From the NCBI RefSeq assembly GCF_029537375.1, contig NZ_CP120679.1, forward strand, positions 2,096,001 through 2,160,000: 64,000 nucleotides of DNA, written 5' to 3'. Both the position numbers and the translations under genes were made by a program. How positions within the stretch are numbered: position 1 is the first letter of the stretch; each line of letters opens with the position of its first letter. The DNA comes from Bacillus sp. HSf4. GTDB taxonomy: Bacteria; Bacillota; Bacilli; Bacillales; Bacillaceae. Below, in pieces: positions 52,100 through 61,149 of the stretch. The notes beneath the pieces were generated by a model. The model worked only from the letters and a program-made list of their open reading frames with translations, was not told the DNA's origin and searched no databases.

Positions 52100-53221
52100 T
52101 TAAAGCGGGACGGATAGCTCTAAATGACAGACAAACGCTTCTCTGTCAACGACAGCCTGTGAGGAAGCCGGTGTTTCCTGATTCGCATCCTTCTTCCATT
52201 TACGAAGCTGTGATGAAGAAAAGTTGACGACACCGAGGCCGATTTCTTCACCTTCCTGGTCAAGGATTCGAACGACGGATCCGTTGCTGAAGCGTCCGTT
52301 GATTTCGTAAATACTAGAAGGATACAGGCTTTTTTTACGGTCGATAATAAACTCTTTGCTTTCATTGCTGACGATAATGTCCCCTTCCGGTCCAGAGTTG
52401 AAAGCTATCCATTGTTTTTTATGATTGAGGGTCTGTGAATCTTCGTTCGGTTCAAAATACGTTCCCCTCGCAGTCCCATTGATGGCTTCCTGCAAAATAT
52501 CGGGGTTGTCGGCCCGGCCTAAAAACCCTTTGATGCCTGAAGCCATTGTAATTTTAAAGGCGTCAAGCTTAGACTTCATACCGCCTGTGCCGACATCGCT
52601 TCCGGCATCCCCTGCTGAGGCTTCAATTTCCGGTGTGATTTCATTCACTTCTGTCACGAGTCTGGCGTCCGGATCATGTTTCGGGTTGGCGTCGTACAGG
52701 CCGTCAATATCAGAGAGAATGGTCAAAAGATCGGCGTCAACGAGCCCCGCCACTTTTGCCGACAGTGTATCATTGTCACCGAATTTGAGCCGGTTGACAG
52801 TGACGGTGTCGTTTTCATTGATGATCGGGATGATTCCCCGTTCCAGCAGGACGTTCATCGTGTTTCTGACATTGTTGTACCGTTTTTCATCTGAAAAATC
52901 GCTTCTTGTGATCAAAATTTGTGAGCCAATGTAGCCGTGTGATAAAAAAAGCTTGGAATACGACTCGATCAATAATCCTTGACCGACTGAAGCAGATGCC
53001 TGTTTTTCCGGTAACGTATCCGGCCGGCTGATGAAGCCGAGCTTTCGGTATCCCGCCGCAACAGCGCCTGATGAGACGAGGAGAACCTCATGCCCTTCAT
53101 CTTTGAGGCGGACGATCTGCTCAACCAGCTTTTCGAGCTTTTTGCTGCTGATTTCTCCGTGAAGACTTGTTAGCGAGCTGCTTCCTACTTTGACAACTAC
53201 CCTCTTTTGATTAGAGGTCAT
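52100..53221 (-). CDS. proJ: glutamate 5-kinase (ProJ)
   Basis: First step of proline synthesis; 373 aa. Amino-acid-kinase motifs: VVVKVGSSSLTS, VSSGAVAAGYRKLGF, INENDTVTVNRLKFGDNDTLSAKVA and GTGGMKSKLDAFKIT. A C-terminal PUA-type domain (about 275-360, with GRFSNGSVVRILDQEGEEIGLGVVNFSS) completes it. GGAG precedes ATG 53221. I name it proJ rather than proB because it is followed by proA and preceded by a P5C reductase gene, the osmotic-operon order. Confidence 0.9.
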   Translation of the reverse strand: MTSNQKRVVVKVGSSSLTSLHGEISSKKLEKLVEQIVRLKDEGHEVLLVSSGAVAAGYRKLGFISRPDTLPEKQASASVGQGLLIESYSKLFLSHGYIGSQILITRSDFSDEKRYNNVRNTMNVLLERGIIPIINENDTVTVNRLKFGDNDTLSAKVAGLVDADLLTILSDIDGLYDANPKHDPDARLVTEVNEITPEIEASAGDAGSDVGTGGMKSKLDAFKITMASGIKGFLGRADNPDILQEAINGTARGTYFEPNEDSQTLNHKKQWIAFNSGPEGDIIVSNESKEFIIDRKKSLYPSSIYEINGRFSNGSVVRILDQEGEEIGLGVVNFSSSQLRKWKKDANQETPASSQAVVDREAFVCHLELSVPL

Positions 53222-53261
53222 TTTATCACTCCTGTGGTATTTTTCCTTATGTTTAGACGTT

Positions 53262-54113
53262 TTATCTTGCTGCGACTAATTGTTTGAGTTCCTGACTGAT
53301 GGTTTTTGACCGTTTTGCGGCATGTTTGACCGCCTGCTCGATCGCTTCCCCTCCGCCGTTTTCTTCCAAAGCTTTTAAGCCGGCGGCAGTCGTTCCGTTA
53401 GGAGAGGTGATGTTGTCTTTGAGAACAGCTGTGTCTTCAGGGCTTTCCAATAGCATTCTGGCGGCGCCCATGAGTGTCTGTGCACCGATTTCCCTCGTTA
53501 ATTTTTGGCTTAGTCCGGCTTCGGCTCCCGCTTTTTCAATGTGCTCCATTAAAAAGTAAAAGTATGCAGGTCCGCTTCCGGCAATACCTGTGAAAATGTC
53601 CATTTTGCTTTCTTCGATCGTGTAGACTTCTCCCATGCACCGCAGCAGTTGTTTTGCGGTTTTGAAGTGATCGGATTCGACGCTCTTTCCTTCAGACATC
53701 GCGGTCGCTGAAGCTCCGATCGCACTCGAAGTGTTAGGCATGATTCTGATGACGGGCTGTTTGTCGTGCAGCGCGTTTTCGATAAAAGAGATTGATATGC
53801 CAGCAAGAACTGACAGTATGAGTTGATGAGGTTTGATATGCGGTTTTAAGGATACAAGAGCAGCTTCAGCGTCTTTTGGTTTCATCGCCAGGATGAAGCA
53901 ATCGATTTTCTGATAGTCGAGGTCTTCCTTTCTGACACCTTGTATCCCGTATTTTTGTTGGAGTTCTTCTAAACGCTTGTGGTTCGCGCGGTTTGTTACA
54001 TAGATTTGACTGGCGGGCAGTTTTTTAGACTGGACGATGCCTGAAATCATCCCTTCTGCCATGGAACCTGCCCCGATAAAAGCTACGTTTTTTTGATTAA
54101 AGATCTTTAACAT
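53262..54113 (-). CDS. proH: pyrroline-5-carboxylate reductase (ProH)
   Basis: Last step of proline synthesis, reducing P5C with NAD(P)H; 283 aa. Rossmann motif VAFIGAGSMAEGMISG, RIMPNTSSAIGASATAMS, and the C-terminal signature GSGPAYFYFLMEHIEKAGAEAGL and ITSPNGTTAAGLKALEENG. ATG 54113 directly follows GGGAG, closer than usual. Leads the operon behind a promoter with TTGACA and TATACT. No T-box precedes it, in contrast to proline genes for general anabolism. Confidence 0.92.
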   Translation of the reverse strand: MLKIFNQKNVAFIGAGSMAEGMISGIVQSKKLPASQIYVTNRANHKRLEELQQKYGIQGVRKEDLDYQKIDCFILAMKPKDAEAALVSLKPHIKPHQLILSVLAGISISFIENALHDKQPVIRIMPNTSSAIGASATAMSEGKSVESDHFKTAKQLLRCMGEVYTIEESKMDIFTGIAGSGPAYFYFLMEHIEKAGAEAGLSQKLTREIGAQTLMGAARMLLESPEDTAVLKDNITSPNGTTAAGLKALEENGGGEAIEQAVKHAAKRSKTISQELKQLVAAR

Positions 54114-54157
54114 CTCCCTTTGTTCGCATTTCTGTTCGTATTTTTTTGAACACGGTT

Positions 54158-54188
54158 AGTATATTAACACTTTAGATATTTATGTCAA
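54158..54188 (-). promoter_or_regulatory. promoter of proH-proJ-proA
   Basis: Minus-strand TTGACA (54183-54188) and TATACT (54158-54163) separated by 19 bases, longer than the usual 17, about 50 bases upstream of proH. A non-ideal spacer is compatible with a promoter that needs osmotic stimulation, which is inference. Confidence 0.6.
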
Positions 54189-54405
54189 GTTTGCGTGTTT
54201 TGACTGGACGGTGTCGAGCCTGTGAAAAATGGAGATTTTTGCAGAAAATTTACATAATAAAGGGAAAGTCAATGAGCTGACAAAAGGGGATTTGATTTTG
54301 CTGTGTATCATTTGTCGTTGTGATCCGTTTGAAGGGAAGAATTGCCCTTCTTTCCGCCTGGTATAAAAGTACGAATTCCAAATCATCAATAGCGGTCAAA
54401 AAAGG

Positions 54406-54433
54406 CGAGGACCCGAAACTTGTCGAGCCCTCG
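54406..54433 (-). terminator. terminator after the DUF421 gene
   Basis: 11-bp stem with G-U pairs (CGAGGGCTCGA / TCGGGTCCTCG), 6-base loop, followed by CCTTTTTTG on the minus strand, 10 bases past the stop. Confidence 0.8.
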
Positions 54434-54442
54434 TTTTCATCG

Positions 54443-55120
54443 TCAATATTTGGTGATATAAAGCTGTCCTTCATCACCCCGCCATTCCGCGTACAGAACC
54501 TCAGTGTATTGTTTGATGTTTTGGCTTAATAATTGATTTTGCAGCCAAAGTTCATCGAATCCGGCTTCATGGAGGTTATCCTTTTCCAGCTGTCCGTCAA
54601 GGATTAATGGGAAAGGAAGCTGAACCTGTTTATTGGGAATGTTTAAATCCTGGTTTGTCGGCGTTCCGTATTGGTGTTTGGGAAGAACGCTGAGCGTGCC
54701 GTCTGTTTCCAATATCGCATAATCGACTTCGTTTAAGGAAAAACACCCTTTTTCACGCGCTAACGTTTGCAGCTGGTTTAAATCAAGCTTGTTTTTTTTC
54801 AGTGTGTTGTAGTCGATTTTCCCTTTATTAATGACAAGGCTTGGCCTTCCTTCCAGAAACCCTCTGATGCCTTGAACTTTTTGTGATAAAATTTCGATTG
54901 AATAAATGAGAATGCCCCAAACGATGATGGCAAAAAGGATTTTCCAGATGGTAACGTCCTCATCAAAAATTGCGTTTCCGACCATTTCCCCCAAAATTAA
55001 AGCGGAAATAAAGTCAAACGGAGTGATTTGTGCGAATTGGGTTTTCCCTAATATTTTCGTCATGAGAAATAATGCTGCAAATCCGATCAACAGTTCAATT
55101 GTCAAGTGTAAATACTCCAT
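54443..55120 (-). CDS. DUF421 (YetF/YdfS type) membrane protein
   Basis: About 225 aa: three N-terminal membrane segments (1-80, with LMTKILGKTQFAQITPFDFISALILGEMVGNA) and a cytoplasmic DUF421 domain with EGRPSLVINKGKIDYNTLKKNKLDLNQLQTLAREKGCFSLNEVDYAILETDGTLSVLPK, split by a short linker. Bacillus has several such paralogues, some made in the developing spore (SpoVA-linked 2Duf and YetF proteins affect spore heat resistance). This copy's role is unknown. ATG 55120, 8 bases after GGAGG, is preferred to the frame from 55159. Confidence 0.88.
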   Translation of the reverse strand: MEYLHLTIELLIGFAALFLMTKILGKTQFAQITPFDFISALILGEMVGNAIFDEDVTIWKILFAIIVWGILIYSIEILSQKVQGIRGFLEGRPSLVINKGKIDYNTLKKNKLDLNQLQTLAREKGCFSLNEVDYAILETDGTLSVLPKHQYGTPTNQDLNIPNKQVQLPFPLILDGQLEKDNLHEAGFDELWLQNQLLSQNIKQYTEVLYAEWRGDEGQLYITKY

Positions 55121-55212
55121 CAAGGTTCCCTCCCGAGGCTCTCTCTTCATTGTTAACATTCGGGATGCACTTTAAACCAGCGGAATTTTTTTCAGGAAGG
55201 CGATAAAAGAAA

Positions 55213-55248
55213 AAGGCCGATCTGCTGTATGTTCACCAGACAAGCCTT
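55213..55248 (-). terminator. terminator after cysC
   Basis: AAGGCTTGTCTG pairs with CAGATCGGCCTT with one mismatch and G-U pairs; TTTCTTTTATC follows on the minus strand, 14 bases past the cysC stop. Confidence 0.7.
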
Positions 55249-55261
55249 TCATTTTAAATGC

Positions 55262-55855
55262 TTAAATCCATTCTTTTTCTTGCAAATAAGCGATGACCAT
55301 ATCTGCTGCTTCATCCGCTCCGCAGCGATTTGTATCGATGATCAGCTCCGGATCTGCGGGAGATTCATAAGGGGCGTCGATCCCGGTGAAATCCCGGATC
55401 TCCCCCTTCCTTGCTTTTCGATAAAGCCCTTTTGGATCACGCTGTTCACAAATAGAAACCGGACAGCTGATATAAATTTCGATAAATTCGCTTTCAGGAA
55501 AAAGCTTTCTGATTTGGTCGCGGTCTTTGCGATACGGAGAGACGAATGCCGTGAGGACGATTTGGCCGCTGTCAACGAAAAGTTTTGCCACCTCACCGAT
55601 TCTTCTTAAATTTTCAGTCCGATCTTCCTTGCTGAACCCCAGACCTTTGTTCAAACCGTGCCGGACATTATCTCCATCCAGCACATAGCTCCTGATGTTT
55701 CTTTGATGGAGCCTTCTGTCGACTTTGTTGGCAAGCGTCGATTTTCCCGAACCGGGCAGCCCTGTGAACCAAAGCACACCGCTTTTATGCTGATTGAGGC
55801 GCTGCCTGTCGGCTTTGGTGACAGACGGCTGATGCCAGACGATATTTTGCGTCAT
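55262..55855 (-). CDS. cysC: adenylylsulfate kinase (CysC)
   Basis: Phosphorylates APS to PAPS. P-loop [48 protein letters not shown], and the lid segment [23 protein letters not shown] are typical; 197 aa, full length. ATG 55855 overlaps the sat stop by 4 bases (ATGA), so it is coupled to sat. Order cysH-cysP-sat-cysC combines features of the B. subtilis cysH operon and the yisZ-yitA-yitB cluster. Confidence 0.96.
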   Translation of the reverse strand: MTQNIVWHQPSVTKADRQRLNQHKSGVLWFTGLPGSGKSTLANKVDRRLHQRNIRSYVLDGDNVRHGLNKGLGFSKEDRTENLRRIGEVAKLFVDSGQIVLTAFVSPYRKDRDQIRKLFPESEFIEIYISCPVSICEQRDPKGLYRKARKGEIRDFTGIDAPYESPADPELIIDTNRCGADEAADMVIAYLQEKEWI

Positions 55856-57015
55856 ATATTCGGGCTCACCTCTTTTTCAGTTTGTTTGGACATACCCCTG
55901 ATTAATATTTCACTGACTTCAGGACGGGTAAATTCCTGCGGAGGTTTTTGGCCGCTTCTCAACATTTCCCTTACCTTTGTGCCTGATAAGTGGACATGGT
56001 CTTCCTTGTCGTGCGGACATGTTTTGAGAGAGCCCATGTTTCCGCATGTTTTGCAATAAAAACAATGCTCGAAAAACAGAGGCGTAATACCGATTTCATC
56101 CTCAGTAAATCGGCTGAAAATATGCTGTGCGTCATAGGTGCCGTAGAAGCTGCCGACCCCAGCATGATCGCGGCCTACAATGAAGTGTGTGCATCCGTAG
56201 TTTTTGCGGACGAGCGCATGAAAAATCGCCTCTCTGGGCCCCGCATAGCGCATCGCTGCCGGAAATACGGCTAAACAGACGCGCTCCTTCGGATAATAGC
56301 TTTTTAAAAGAGCCTGATAGCTTTCCATTCTGACATCAGCCGGAATGTCATCAGACTTTGTCTCGCCGACGAGCGGATGCAGGAGCAGGCCGTCAACGAT
56401 TTCCAAAGCCGATTTTTGAATGTATTCATGTGCGCGGTGCACCGGATTCCGCGTCTGAAAACCGACAACCGTTTTCCAGCCGCGCTTTTGAAAGTGCTCC
56501 CTTGTCTCTTTCGGATCAAGATAAAAGCTTCCGAATGTTTGGCGCTCAGGGCGGCGGATCATCTTGACCGGACCGGCCATATAGACGTTCGGCCGCTGAA
56601 ACAATTTTTTTACGCCCGGATGACGAAGATCGGCCGTTCCGTAAACATGGACGGCTTCCTTCAGTTTATCGGCGAAAAACAGATCGGTAACCGTCAACAC
56701 ACCGTAGACCGTCTTGTCTTTGACCAGTTTGACAGAATCGCCGATATTGATGCGGCTGAGCGTATCTTTTGCGACAGGAAGCGTGATCGGAATGCTCCAA
56801 GGGAGCCCGTTTGCTAGGCGCATCTCCTCAACGACGGACTGATAATCCCGTTCGTTTAAAAAACCGGTTAACGGGCTGTATCCGCCGGTTGCAATCAGCT
56901 CCAAATCGCTCAGCGCCATATCATCCAGTTCGACTTCGTGCCGGGCTGTATCCGCGAGATGCACACCGTCAAACCTGTCAACTAAAATCCCTCCATGCGG
57001 CTGGTTCCCTTTCAT
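55852..57015 (-). CDS. sat: sulfate adenylyltransferase (Sat)
   Basis: ATP sulfurylase making APS from sulfate and ATP, about 387 aa. Family motifs: [49 protein letters not shown] and a zinc-type cluster C-x-x-C in [20 protein letters not shown] 57015 gives the standard N-terminus [17 protein letters not shown] with GGAGGGAG upstream; the frame from 57063 is too long. Its first 38 bases overlap the end of cysP. Confidence 0.95.
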   Translation of the reverse strand: MKGNQPHGGILVDRFDGVHLADTARHEVELDDMALSDLELIATGGYSPLTGFLNERDYQSVVEEMRLANGLPWSIPITLPVAKDTLSRINIGDSVKLVKDKTVYGVLTVTDLFFADKLKEAVHVYGTADLRHPGVKKLFQRPNVYMAGPVKMIRRPERQTFGSFYLDPKETREHFQKRGWKTVVGFQTRNPVHRAHEYIQKSALEIVDGLLLHPLVGETKSDDIPADVRMESYQALLKSYYPKERVCLAVFPAAMRYAGPREAIFHALVRKNYGCTHFIVGRDHAGVGSFYGTYDAQHIFSRFTEDEIGITPLFFEHCFYCKTCGNMGSLKTCPHDKEDHVHLSGTKVREMLRSGQKPPQEFTRPEVSEILIRGMSKQTEKEVSPNI

Positions 57016-58117
57016 GATTTCTCCCTCCAACGATCGATTTAAAATGGTCCCTTTTTTGATCACCCTTGCGCTTTGATTTGCCGGCCTGTTTCATCAGGCT
57101 GACAGAGCCGAGGGTTGCCAGAAATACACACAAGACAACAGCAACTGAGTACAAATCAAATTCAAGAAAGGTCTTGACGAGACTATAGGATATAACAAGA
57201 GAAAAAACAGGAGAAACAACCCACACTTTCATAAGTTTCACAATGACGCTTTTGCGGAAGATCGCTTTCCCCTTTTCAGACAATCCGATACCGATAATGC
57301 TGCATGTCGTGATCTGTGTTTGCGGAATGGGAATACCGAGGAGTGATGCACCGATGACCAATGAAGCCCCAAGCCCTGAAACGGCCGATCCTTGAAGCAG
57401 GGACAATTCTGTAATTTTTTTGCCGTTAGTTTCAATGACTCTGCTTCCAAGGCAAATCGCCCCCATTGCCACAAACAGGCCGCCTAAAAACGTGCCGCTT
57501 TCAACCGATAACAGCCCGGCTCCGACCAGTGGGCCGACTGAATTGGCGACATTGTTCATGCCTGCGGAAAACGCCTCTAAAAACCCAGTTAAAATCACGA
57601 GCACGACAAGAATGCGCGACCATTTTTTCCGCCTCAGCCGTTTCAGCTTTTGTTCCCCCCTTTTCATCACCAGTCCAATGATGAAAGCGAGAAAAAAAGC
57701 AGCGATCGGAACGAGCAGCCAATACATCACAATCAATAGCAATTGATCTGTAAAAACGGCATGAAAGGCGATACCGACACCGACGATCGATCCGACCGTG
57801 ACTTCGCTTGTCGACAGCGGAATCCCCGTCATATTTGCGATAAAAAGTGAAATCGCCGATGCTCCGAGGATGATTACGACGATATTCACATTGAGAATGG
57901 ACGAAGGGATAATCCCTGAACCGATTGTTTTGACGACTTCCCCGCCCCCTATCATGGCCCCGAGAAACACGCCGATGCCGCTGATCCATAAAGCAATCCG
58001 CCTTTTTTTGACAGCCCCTGAGCCGTAGGCGATGCCCATTGCCGCCGCAGCCCCGCTTGCTCCGATGTTCATGGCAAAAAATAAAGCGATGATAAATGCT
58101 AAAACTGTAATTGTCAT
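56978..58117 (-). CDS. cysP: sulfate permease, PiT family (CysP)
   Basis: Sulfate:proton symporter related to inorganic phosphate transporters, 379 aa with about eleven membrane segments. Repeated PiT signatures: [21 protein letters not shown] near the N-terminus and [22 protein letters not shown] in the middle. B. subtilis CysP is about 354 aa; here a basic tail ([25 protein letters not shown]...) runs 38 bases into sat, probably because the stop was lost. Second gene of the sulfate operon. Confidence 0.92.
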   Translation of the reverse strand: MTITVLAFIIALFFAMNIGASGAAAAMGIAYGSGAVKKRRIALWISGIGVFLGAMIGGGEVVKTIGSGIIPSSILNVNIVVIILGASAISLFIANMTGIPLSTSEVTVGSIVGVGIAFHAVFTDQLLLIVMYWLLVPIAAFFLAFIIGLVMKRGEQKLKRLRRKKWSRILVVLVILTGFLEAFSAGMNNVANSVGPLVGAGLLSVESGTFLGGLFVAMGAICLGSRVIETNGKKITELSLLQGSAVSGLGASLVIGASLLGIPIPQTQITTCSIIGIGLSEKGKAIFRKSVIVKLMKVWVVSPVFSLVISYSLVKTFLEFDLYSVAVVLCVFLATLGSVSLMKQAGKSKRKGDQKRDHFKSIVGGRNHEREPAAWRDFS

Positions 58118-58132
58118 CTTTCTACCCAGCTC

Positions 58133-58843
58133 CTACCGGAATTGATGAAGCCCGCATTCCGTTTTTTCGCGATGGGCCCACCTTCCCGCTCTTAAATTGC
58201 CGCCGTCTGTCACAGGAAGCGTGCACATCTCACAGCCGATGCTCGGATATTGCTGATCGTGCAGCTTGTGATATGTCAGCTGATGCAGCCTGATGTAGTT
58301 CCAGACATCATCCCACGTCCAATGAATCAGCGGACAGATTTTGACCAGTTTAAATTGATCGTCCTTATTCATAAACCGGACATGCCTTCTCGTTTCCGAC
58401 TGCTCCCGCCTTAGTCCGGTAATCCATGCTTCAATGCCTGAAAGGTGTTCTCTGAGCGGCTCGATTTTGCGGAGGCTGCAGCAAAGATCGGGATGATGCC
58501 TCCAAAGCTCGCTTCCGAACCTCTCTTCCTGTTCTTTTAACGAGAGCTTAGGTTTCAGGAAACGTATCGAAAGATCGGGATATGTTTTCCGGATGTCCTC
58601 GATGAGGTCGTAAGTCTCCTGAAAGTGCAGCCCCGTATCCAGAAAAACGATGTCAGCATCTTTTTTGATCTTCGAAATCAAATCGATTAATACGATTCCC
58701 TCGGCCCCGAAGCTGCAGGCATAAACGATTTTGTCGTAAGTCCTGTAGGCCCATTTCAAAACATCCATTTCACAGCTGAAATGATCCATGACTTTTTTTG
58801 CATCATGTTCGTTCCATGTGTTATATGTTAAACACTCGTTCAT
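58133..58843 (-). CDS. cysH: phosphoadenylyl-sulfate reductase (CysH)
   Basis: Thioredoxin-dependent reduction of PAPS (or APS) to sulfite; 236 aa. Motifs: YACSFGAEGIVLIDLI (PP-loop), VFLDTGLHFQETYDLIEDI, two CC-type cysteine pairs (DLCCSLRKIEPL and IGCEMCTLPV) that mark the 4Fe-4S form with APS activity, and a C-terminal GRWAHREKTECGLH with the active Cys. GGGGGAAAAATAG precedes ATG 58843. First gene of cysH-cysP-sat-cysC; no SAM riboswitch upstream. Confidence 0.95.
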   Translation of the reverse strand: MNECLTYNTWNEHDAKKVMDHFSCEMDVLKWAYRTYDKIVYACSFGAEGIVLIDLISKIKKDADIVFLDTGLHFQETYDLIEDIRKTYPDLSIRFLKPKLSLKEQEERFGSELWRHHPDLCCSLRKIEPLREHLSGIEAWITGLRREQSETRRHVRFMNKDDQFKLVKICPLIHWTWDDVWNYIRLHQLTYHKLHDQQYPSIGCEMCTLPVTDGGNLRAGRWAHREKTECGLHQFR

Positions 58844-59667
58844 CTATTTTTCCCCCACTTTTAATACAACGTATTTTACTAGCTATACCCTCCCAACAAG
58901 ACAAAATGAACTGACAGAACATATAGGCAGATTATTCACTTGTAGAGCAAATGTGATCTGGAAAAAACTTTTATGCGCCCACTTTCTAAAAATATTTAAA
59001 AAAGCCGGTCTGGTGCGGTCGCATTCTAAGATGAAAAACATTCAGAGGATCCATCATGACGTATGTGTGCATGCAAAATTGAAGGGAATTCCCAAAATAC
59101 GGGATTATCATAGCATACCGGTCATAAGCGAAACAATCCAATAAATTTATGTATATCATTTACATGTTTGACAATGAATTCAATATTATTCTGAGATATT
59201 AAGAGGATGGAATTTTGCCCGATGATTCTTATATATTGGCTGTTTTCATTTTTCATCCAGAATCGCTAGCAGTCTATTTAATATATTGAAATAATCTTGA
59301 ATGTGAAAAATCGGTGAAATTTTTGTCGCGTTCGCAAAACTGTCACCAATCCCTTTTTGCCGTATTCACGAATGATCCCCCCTTTGAGTGGAACCTTATA
59401 AAAGGACGGCGAATATACTTAATTTGACTTCACAATATGGATGAATACCCATACGTAAAGGCTTGTCAGCAGCTGCTTTTGAAATCCGGGTTTTTGCTGA
59501 TTCAACCATGCTGTCCGCTAAAGGAGGTGAACAGGTTGACTCCTGGCTCAGGAGATCGCAGGAGAAAACGCAGAACAGATGTATCTTTTAGAACGGCAGC
59601 GACATGATGGTAAAAAGGCATTTTTCCAAGGTGTGAAAGATACAGTTAAAGATTGTGAGGGGTCATC
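58844..59667. other. 824-base gap between divergent cysH and comA
   Basis: No gene of normal size is supported. A plus-strand open frame (to 59144) partly overlaps cysH and lacks a ribosome-binding site. AT-rich sequence at 59140-59330 may hold promoters for either side. Near 59520 is a very strong ribosome-binding site with short frames, annotated separately. A phosphosulfolactate phosphatase gene (comB/yitC), which accompanies comA in B. subtilis, is absent. Confidence 0.5.
59536..59607 (+). CDS. possible 23-residue basic peptide ahead of comA
   Basis: AAAGGAGGTG (59520-59529), a near-perfect Shine-Dalgarno, lies 6 bases before TTG 59536, which opens a 23-codon frame for a very basic peptide (MTPGSGDRRRKRRTDVSF...). 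A second short frame (ATG 59579) ends in TGA overlapping the comA ATG. Either could be a leader peptide for comA or a small spore protein; nothing decides. Confidence 0.35.
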   Translation: MTPGSGDRRRKRRTDVSFRTAAT

Positions 59668-60432
59668 ATGATTTCATCTGAACTGAAACTGCCTGAGAGG
59701 CATTTTAAACCGAGAACAAAAGGGATCACCATCCTCATTGACAACGGAGTTCCTTTAAATTTTTTTAAGGACACGGTAAATGGAGCAGCCGATTATATAG
59801 ATTTTGTGAAATTTGGCTGGGGTACGTCATTAATCACAAAATATTTGGAGGAAAAAATCGATTGCCTCAAGCAAAATGATGTCCAATTCTTTTTTGGCGG
59901 GACATTGTTCGAGAAGTTTTTATGCCAGGATAAAATCGAAGACTACTATCGCTATTGCAAAACATACGGGTGTCAGTATGTGGAAATCTCAAATGGGACG
60001 ATCCGCCTGTCCAACAAAGAGAAAGCGAGCTTTATCTCCGACTTTGCCAAGGAGTTTCATGTGTTCAGCGAGGTCGGCTCCAAAGACAGTGCGATCAGCA
60101 ACGAGCAAGAGTCCTCGGAATGGATTGACTACATTCTCGAAGATCTTGAAGCCGGGGCGGAAAAAGTCATCACGGAAACGAGAGAAGGCGGAACAAGCGG
60201 ACTGTGCAAAAGCGACGGGGAAATGCGCTCACAGCTGATTGAGGAAATCCTCCGGTCGGGGATCAAGCCGGACGATTTAATATTTGAAGCGCCGAATAAA
60301 AAGATGCAAACGTGTTTTATTGAAAAAATCGGACCTGATGTCAATATGGCCAACATTCCGTTTCAAGACGCGATCCCGCTGGAAACTTTGAGGCTTGGTC
60401 TTCGCTCGGATACATTTTATTTGTTTGAATAG
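59668..60432 (+). CDS. yitD: phosphosulfolactate synthase (ComA/YitD)
   Basis: Adds sulfite to phosphoenolpyruvate to form (R)-2-phospho-3-sulfolactate, 254 aa. TIM-barrel motifs: GITILIDNGVPLNFF, DYIDFVKFGWGTSLI, FFGGTLFEKFL, YVEISNGTIRL, EVGSKDS and VITETREGGTSGL, the last carrying catalytic Lys/Glu-type residues of the ComA family. In B. subtilis yitC-yitD make sulfolactate, abundant in spores. It faces away from the sulfite-producing cysH operon. GAGGGG lies 5 bases before ATG 59668. Confidence 0.93.
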   Translation: MISSELKLPERHFKPRTKGITILIDNGVPLNFFKDTVNGAADYIDFVKFGWGTSLITKYLEEKIDCLKQNDVQFFFGGTLFEKFLCQDKIEDYYRYCKTYGCQYVEISNGTIRLSNKEKASFISDFAKEFHVFSEVGSKDSAISNEQESSEWIDYILEDLEAGAEKVITETREGGTSGLCKSDGEMRSQLIEEILRSGIKPDDLIFEAPNKKMQTCFIEKIGPDVNMANIPFQDAIPLETLRLGLRSDTFYLFE

Positions 60433-60462
60433 GGTTCGCTAAACAAGCGGACCTATTTTTTG
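60433..60462 (+). terminator. terminator after yitD
   Basis: GGTTCGCT-AAACA-AGCGGACC with one G-U pair, followed by TATTTTTTG on the plus strand. It overlaps the yitE stop on the other strand. Confidence 0.82.
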
Positions 60463-61076
60463 TTGCGATAGCCATATAGGGGCATCAACAACGGGCGCAA
60501 GCGAATTTGGTAAATAGCATCGATGATCTTGGTTGAAATCCATTGGCAGACCAAAGCCTGGATGACGATGCCCCAAGCGATAACGGAAGCCGTGAAGAGA
60601 AAAATAAAAGCGTTCATGAAAAATAAAGTCGTACCGGGCTTTCCTCCCCTGTAAATTGAAATCATCAAGGCTAAGGCACCGAATCCCCCGTTGGAAATAT
60701 TGTATTTATATAATAATCCGACGCCTGCACCCAAAAGGACGGCACCGTAAAATAAGTCAAGCCAAATGTTGTTTGTCGTCATGACAGGCATCATTGTTTC
60801 GAAAATCTGCACGGATACGGACGTCATCGTGATGGCTCCCATCGTTCCGATGACCGTAACCGGCTCAAGCCACCTGACAGCCGTCAGAAGCAGGGAAATG
60901 TTGACGGCCCAGACGGTTAACCCGTGTGGAACCTGGAACCAAAAGTTAAGGAGCACGGCAATCCCGGCCGCCCCTCCGGATGGAATGTGGTTTGGAAATA
61001 AAAAGAGCGCCATACCGAGTCCCTGCAAAACGCTTCCTAAACAACAGGCATATACAATTTTCAATTTTCTTCCCAT
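60453..61076 (-). CDS. yitE: YitE: YitT/DUF161-type membrane protein
   Basis: About 207 aa with six hydrophobic segments; [52 protein letters not shown] (read in parts) is the opening of the YitT-like fold. Orthologous by position to B. subtilis YitE (yitD-yitE-yitF-yitG). Function unknown. ATG 61076 is preferred; the frame from 61157 overlaps yitF. Confidence 0.85.
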   Translation of the reverse strand: MGRKLKIVYACCLGSVLQGLGMALFLFPNHIPSGGAAGIAVLLNFWFQVPHGLTVWAVNISLLLTAVRWLEPVTVIGTMGAITMTSVSVQIFETMMPVMTTNNIWLDLFYGAVLLGAGVGLLYKYNISNGGFGALALMISIYRGGKPGTTLFFMNAFIFLFTASVIAWGIVIQALVCQWISTKIIDAIYQIRLRPLLMPLYGYRNKK

Positions 61077-61149
61077 ATGGATGAAATCCCCTTTAAATGA
61101 ACTTGTCCTCTGTTTACTATATGAAAGGGGAAAAGAAAAATATTCCGCA

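Noticed and set aside
54114..54200. T-box leader before proH
   Set aside because: I looked for the conserved AGGGTGGNACCGCG element and the specifier architecture and found neither.
54250..54477. 75-residue minus-strand frame after the DUF421 gene
   Set aside because: It overlaps the gene end and its terminator in another frame and has no start signal.
57501..57989. 162-residue minus-strand frame
   Set aside because: Alternative frame inside cysP, with implausible H/R-rich composition.
58788..59144. 118-residue plus-strand frame between cysH and yitD
   Set aside because: Begins inside cysH on the opposite strand, has no ribosome-binding site and no recognisable domain; kept only as part of the gap description.
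58844..59460. SAM riboswitch (S-box) before cysH
   Set aside because: No match to the conserved CTTATCAAGAG...GGTGGAGGGA core on the minus strand.
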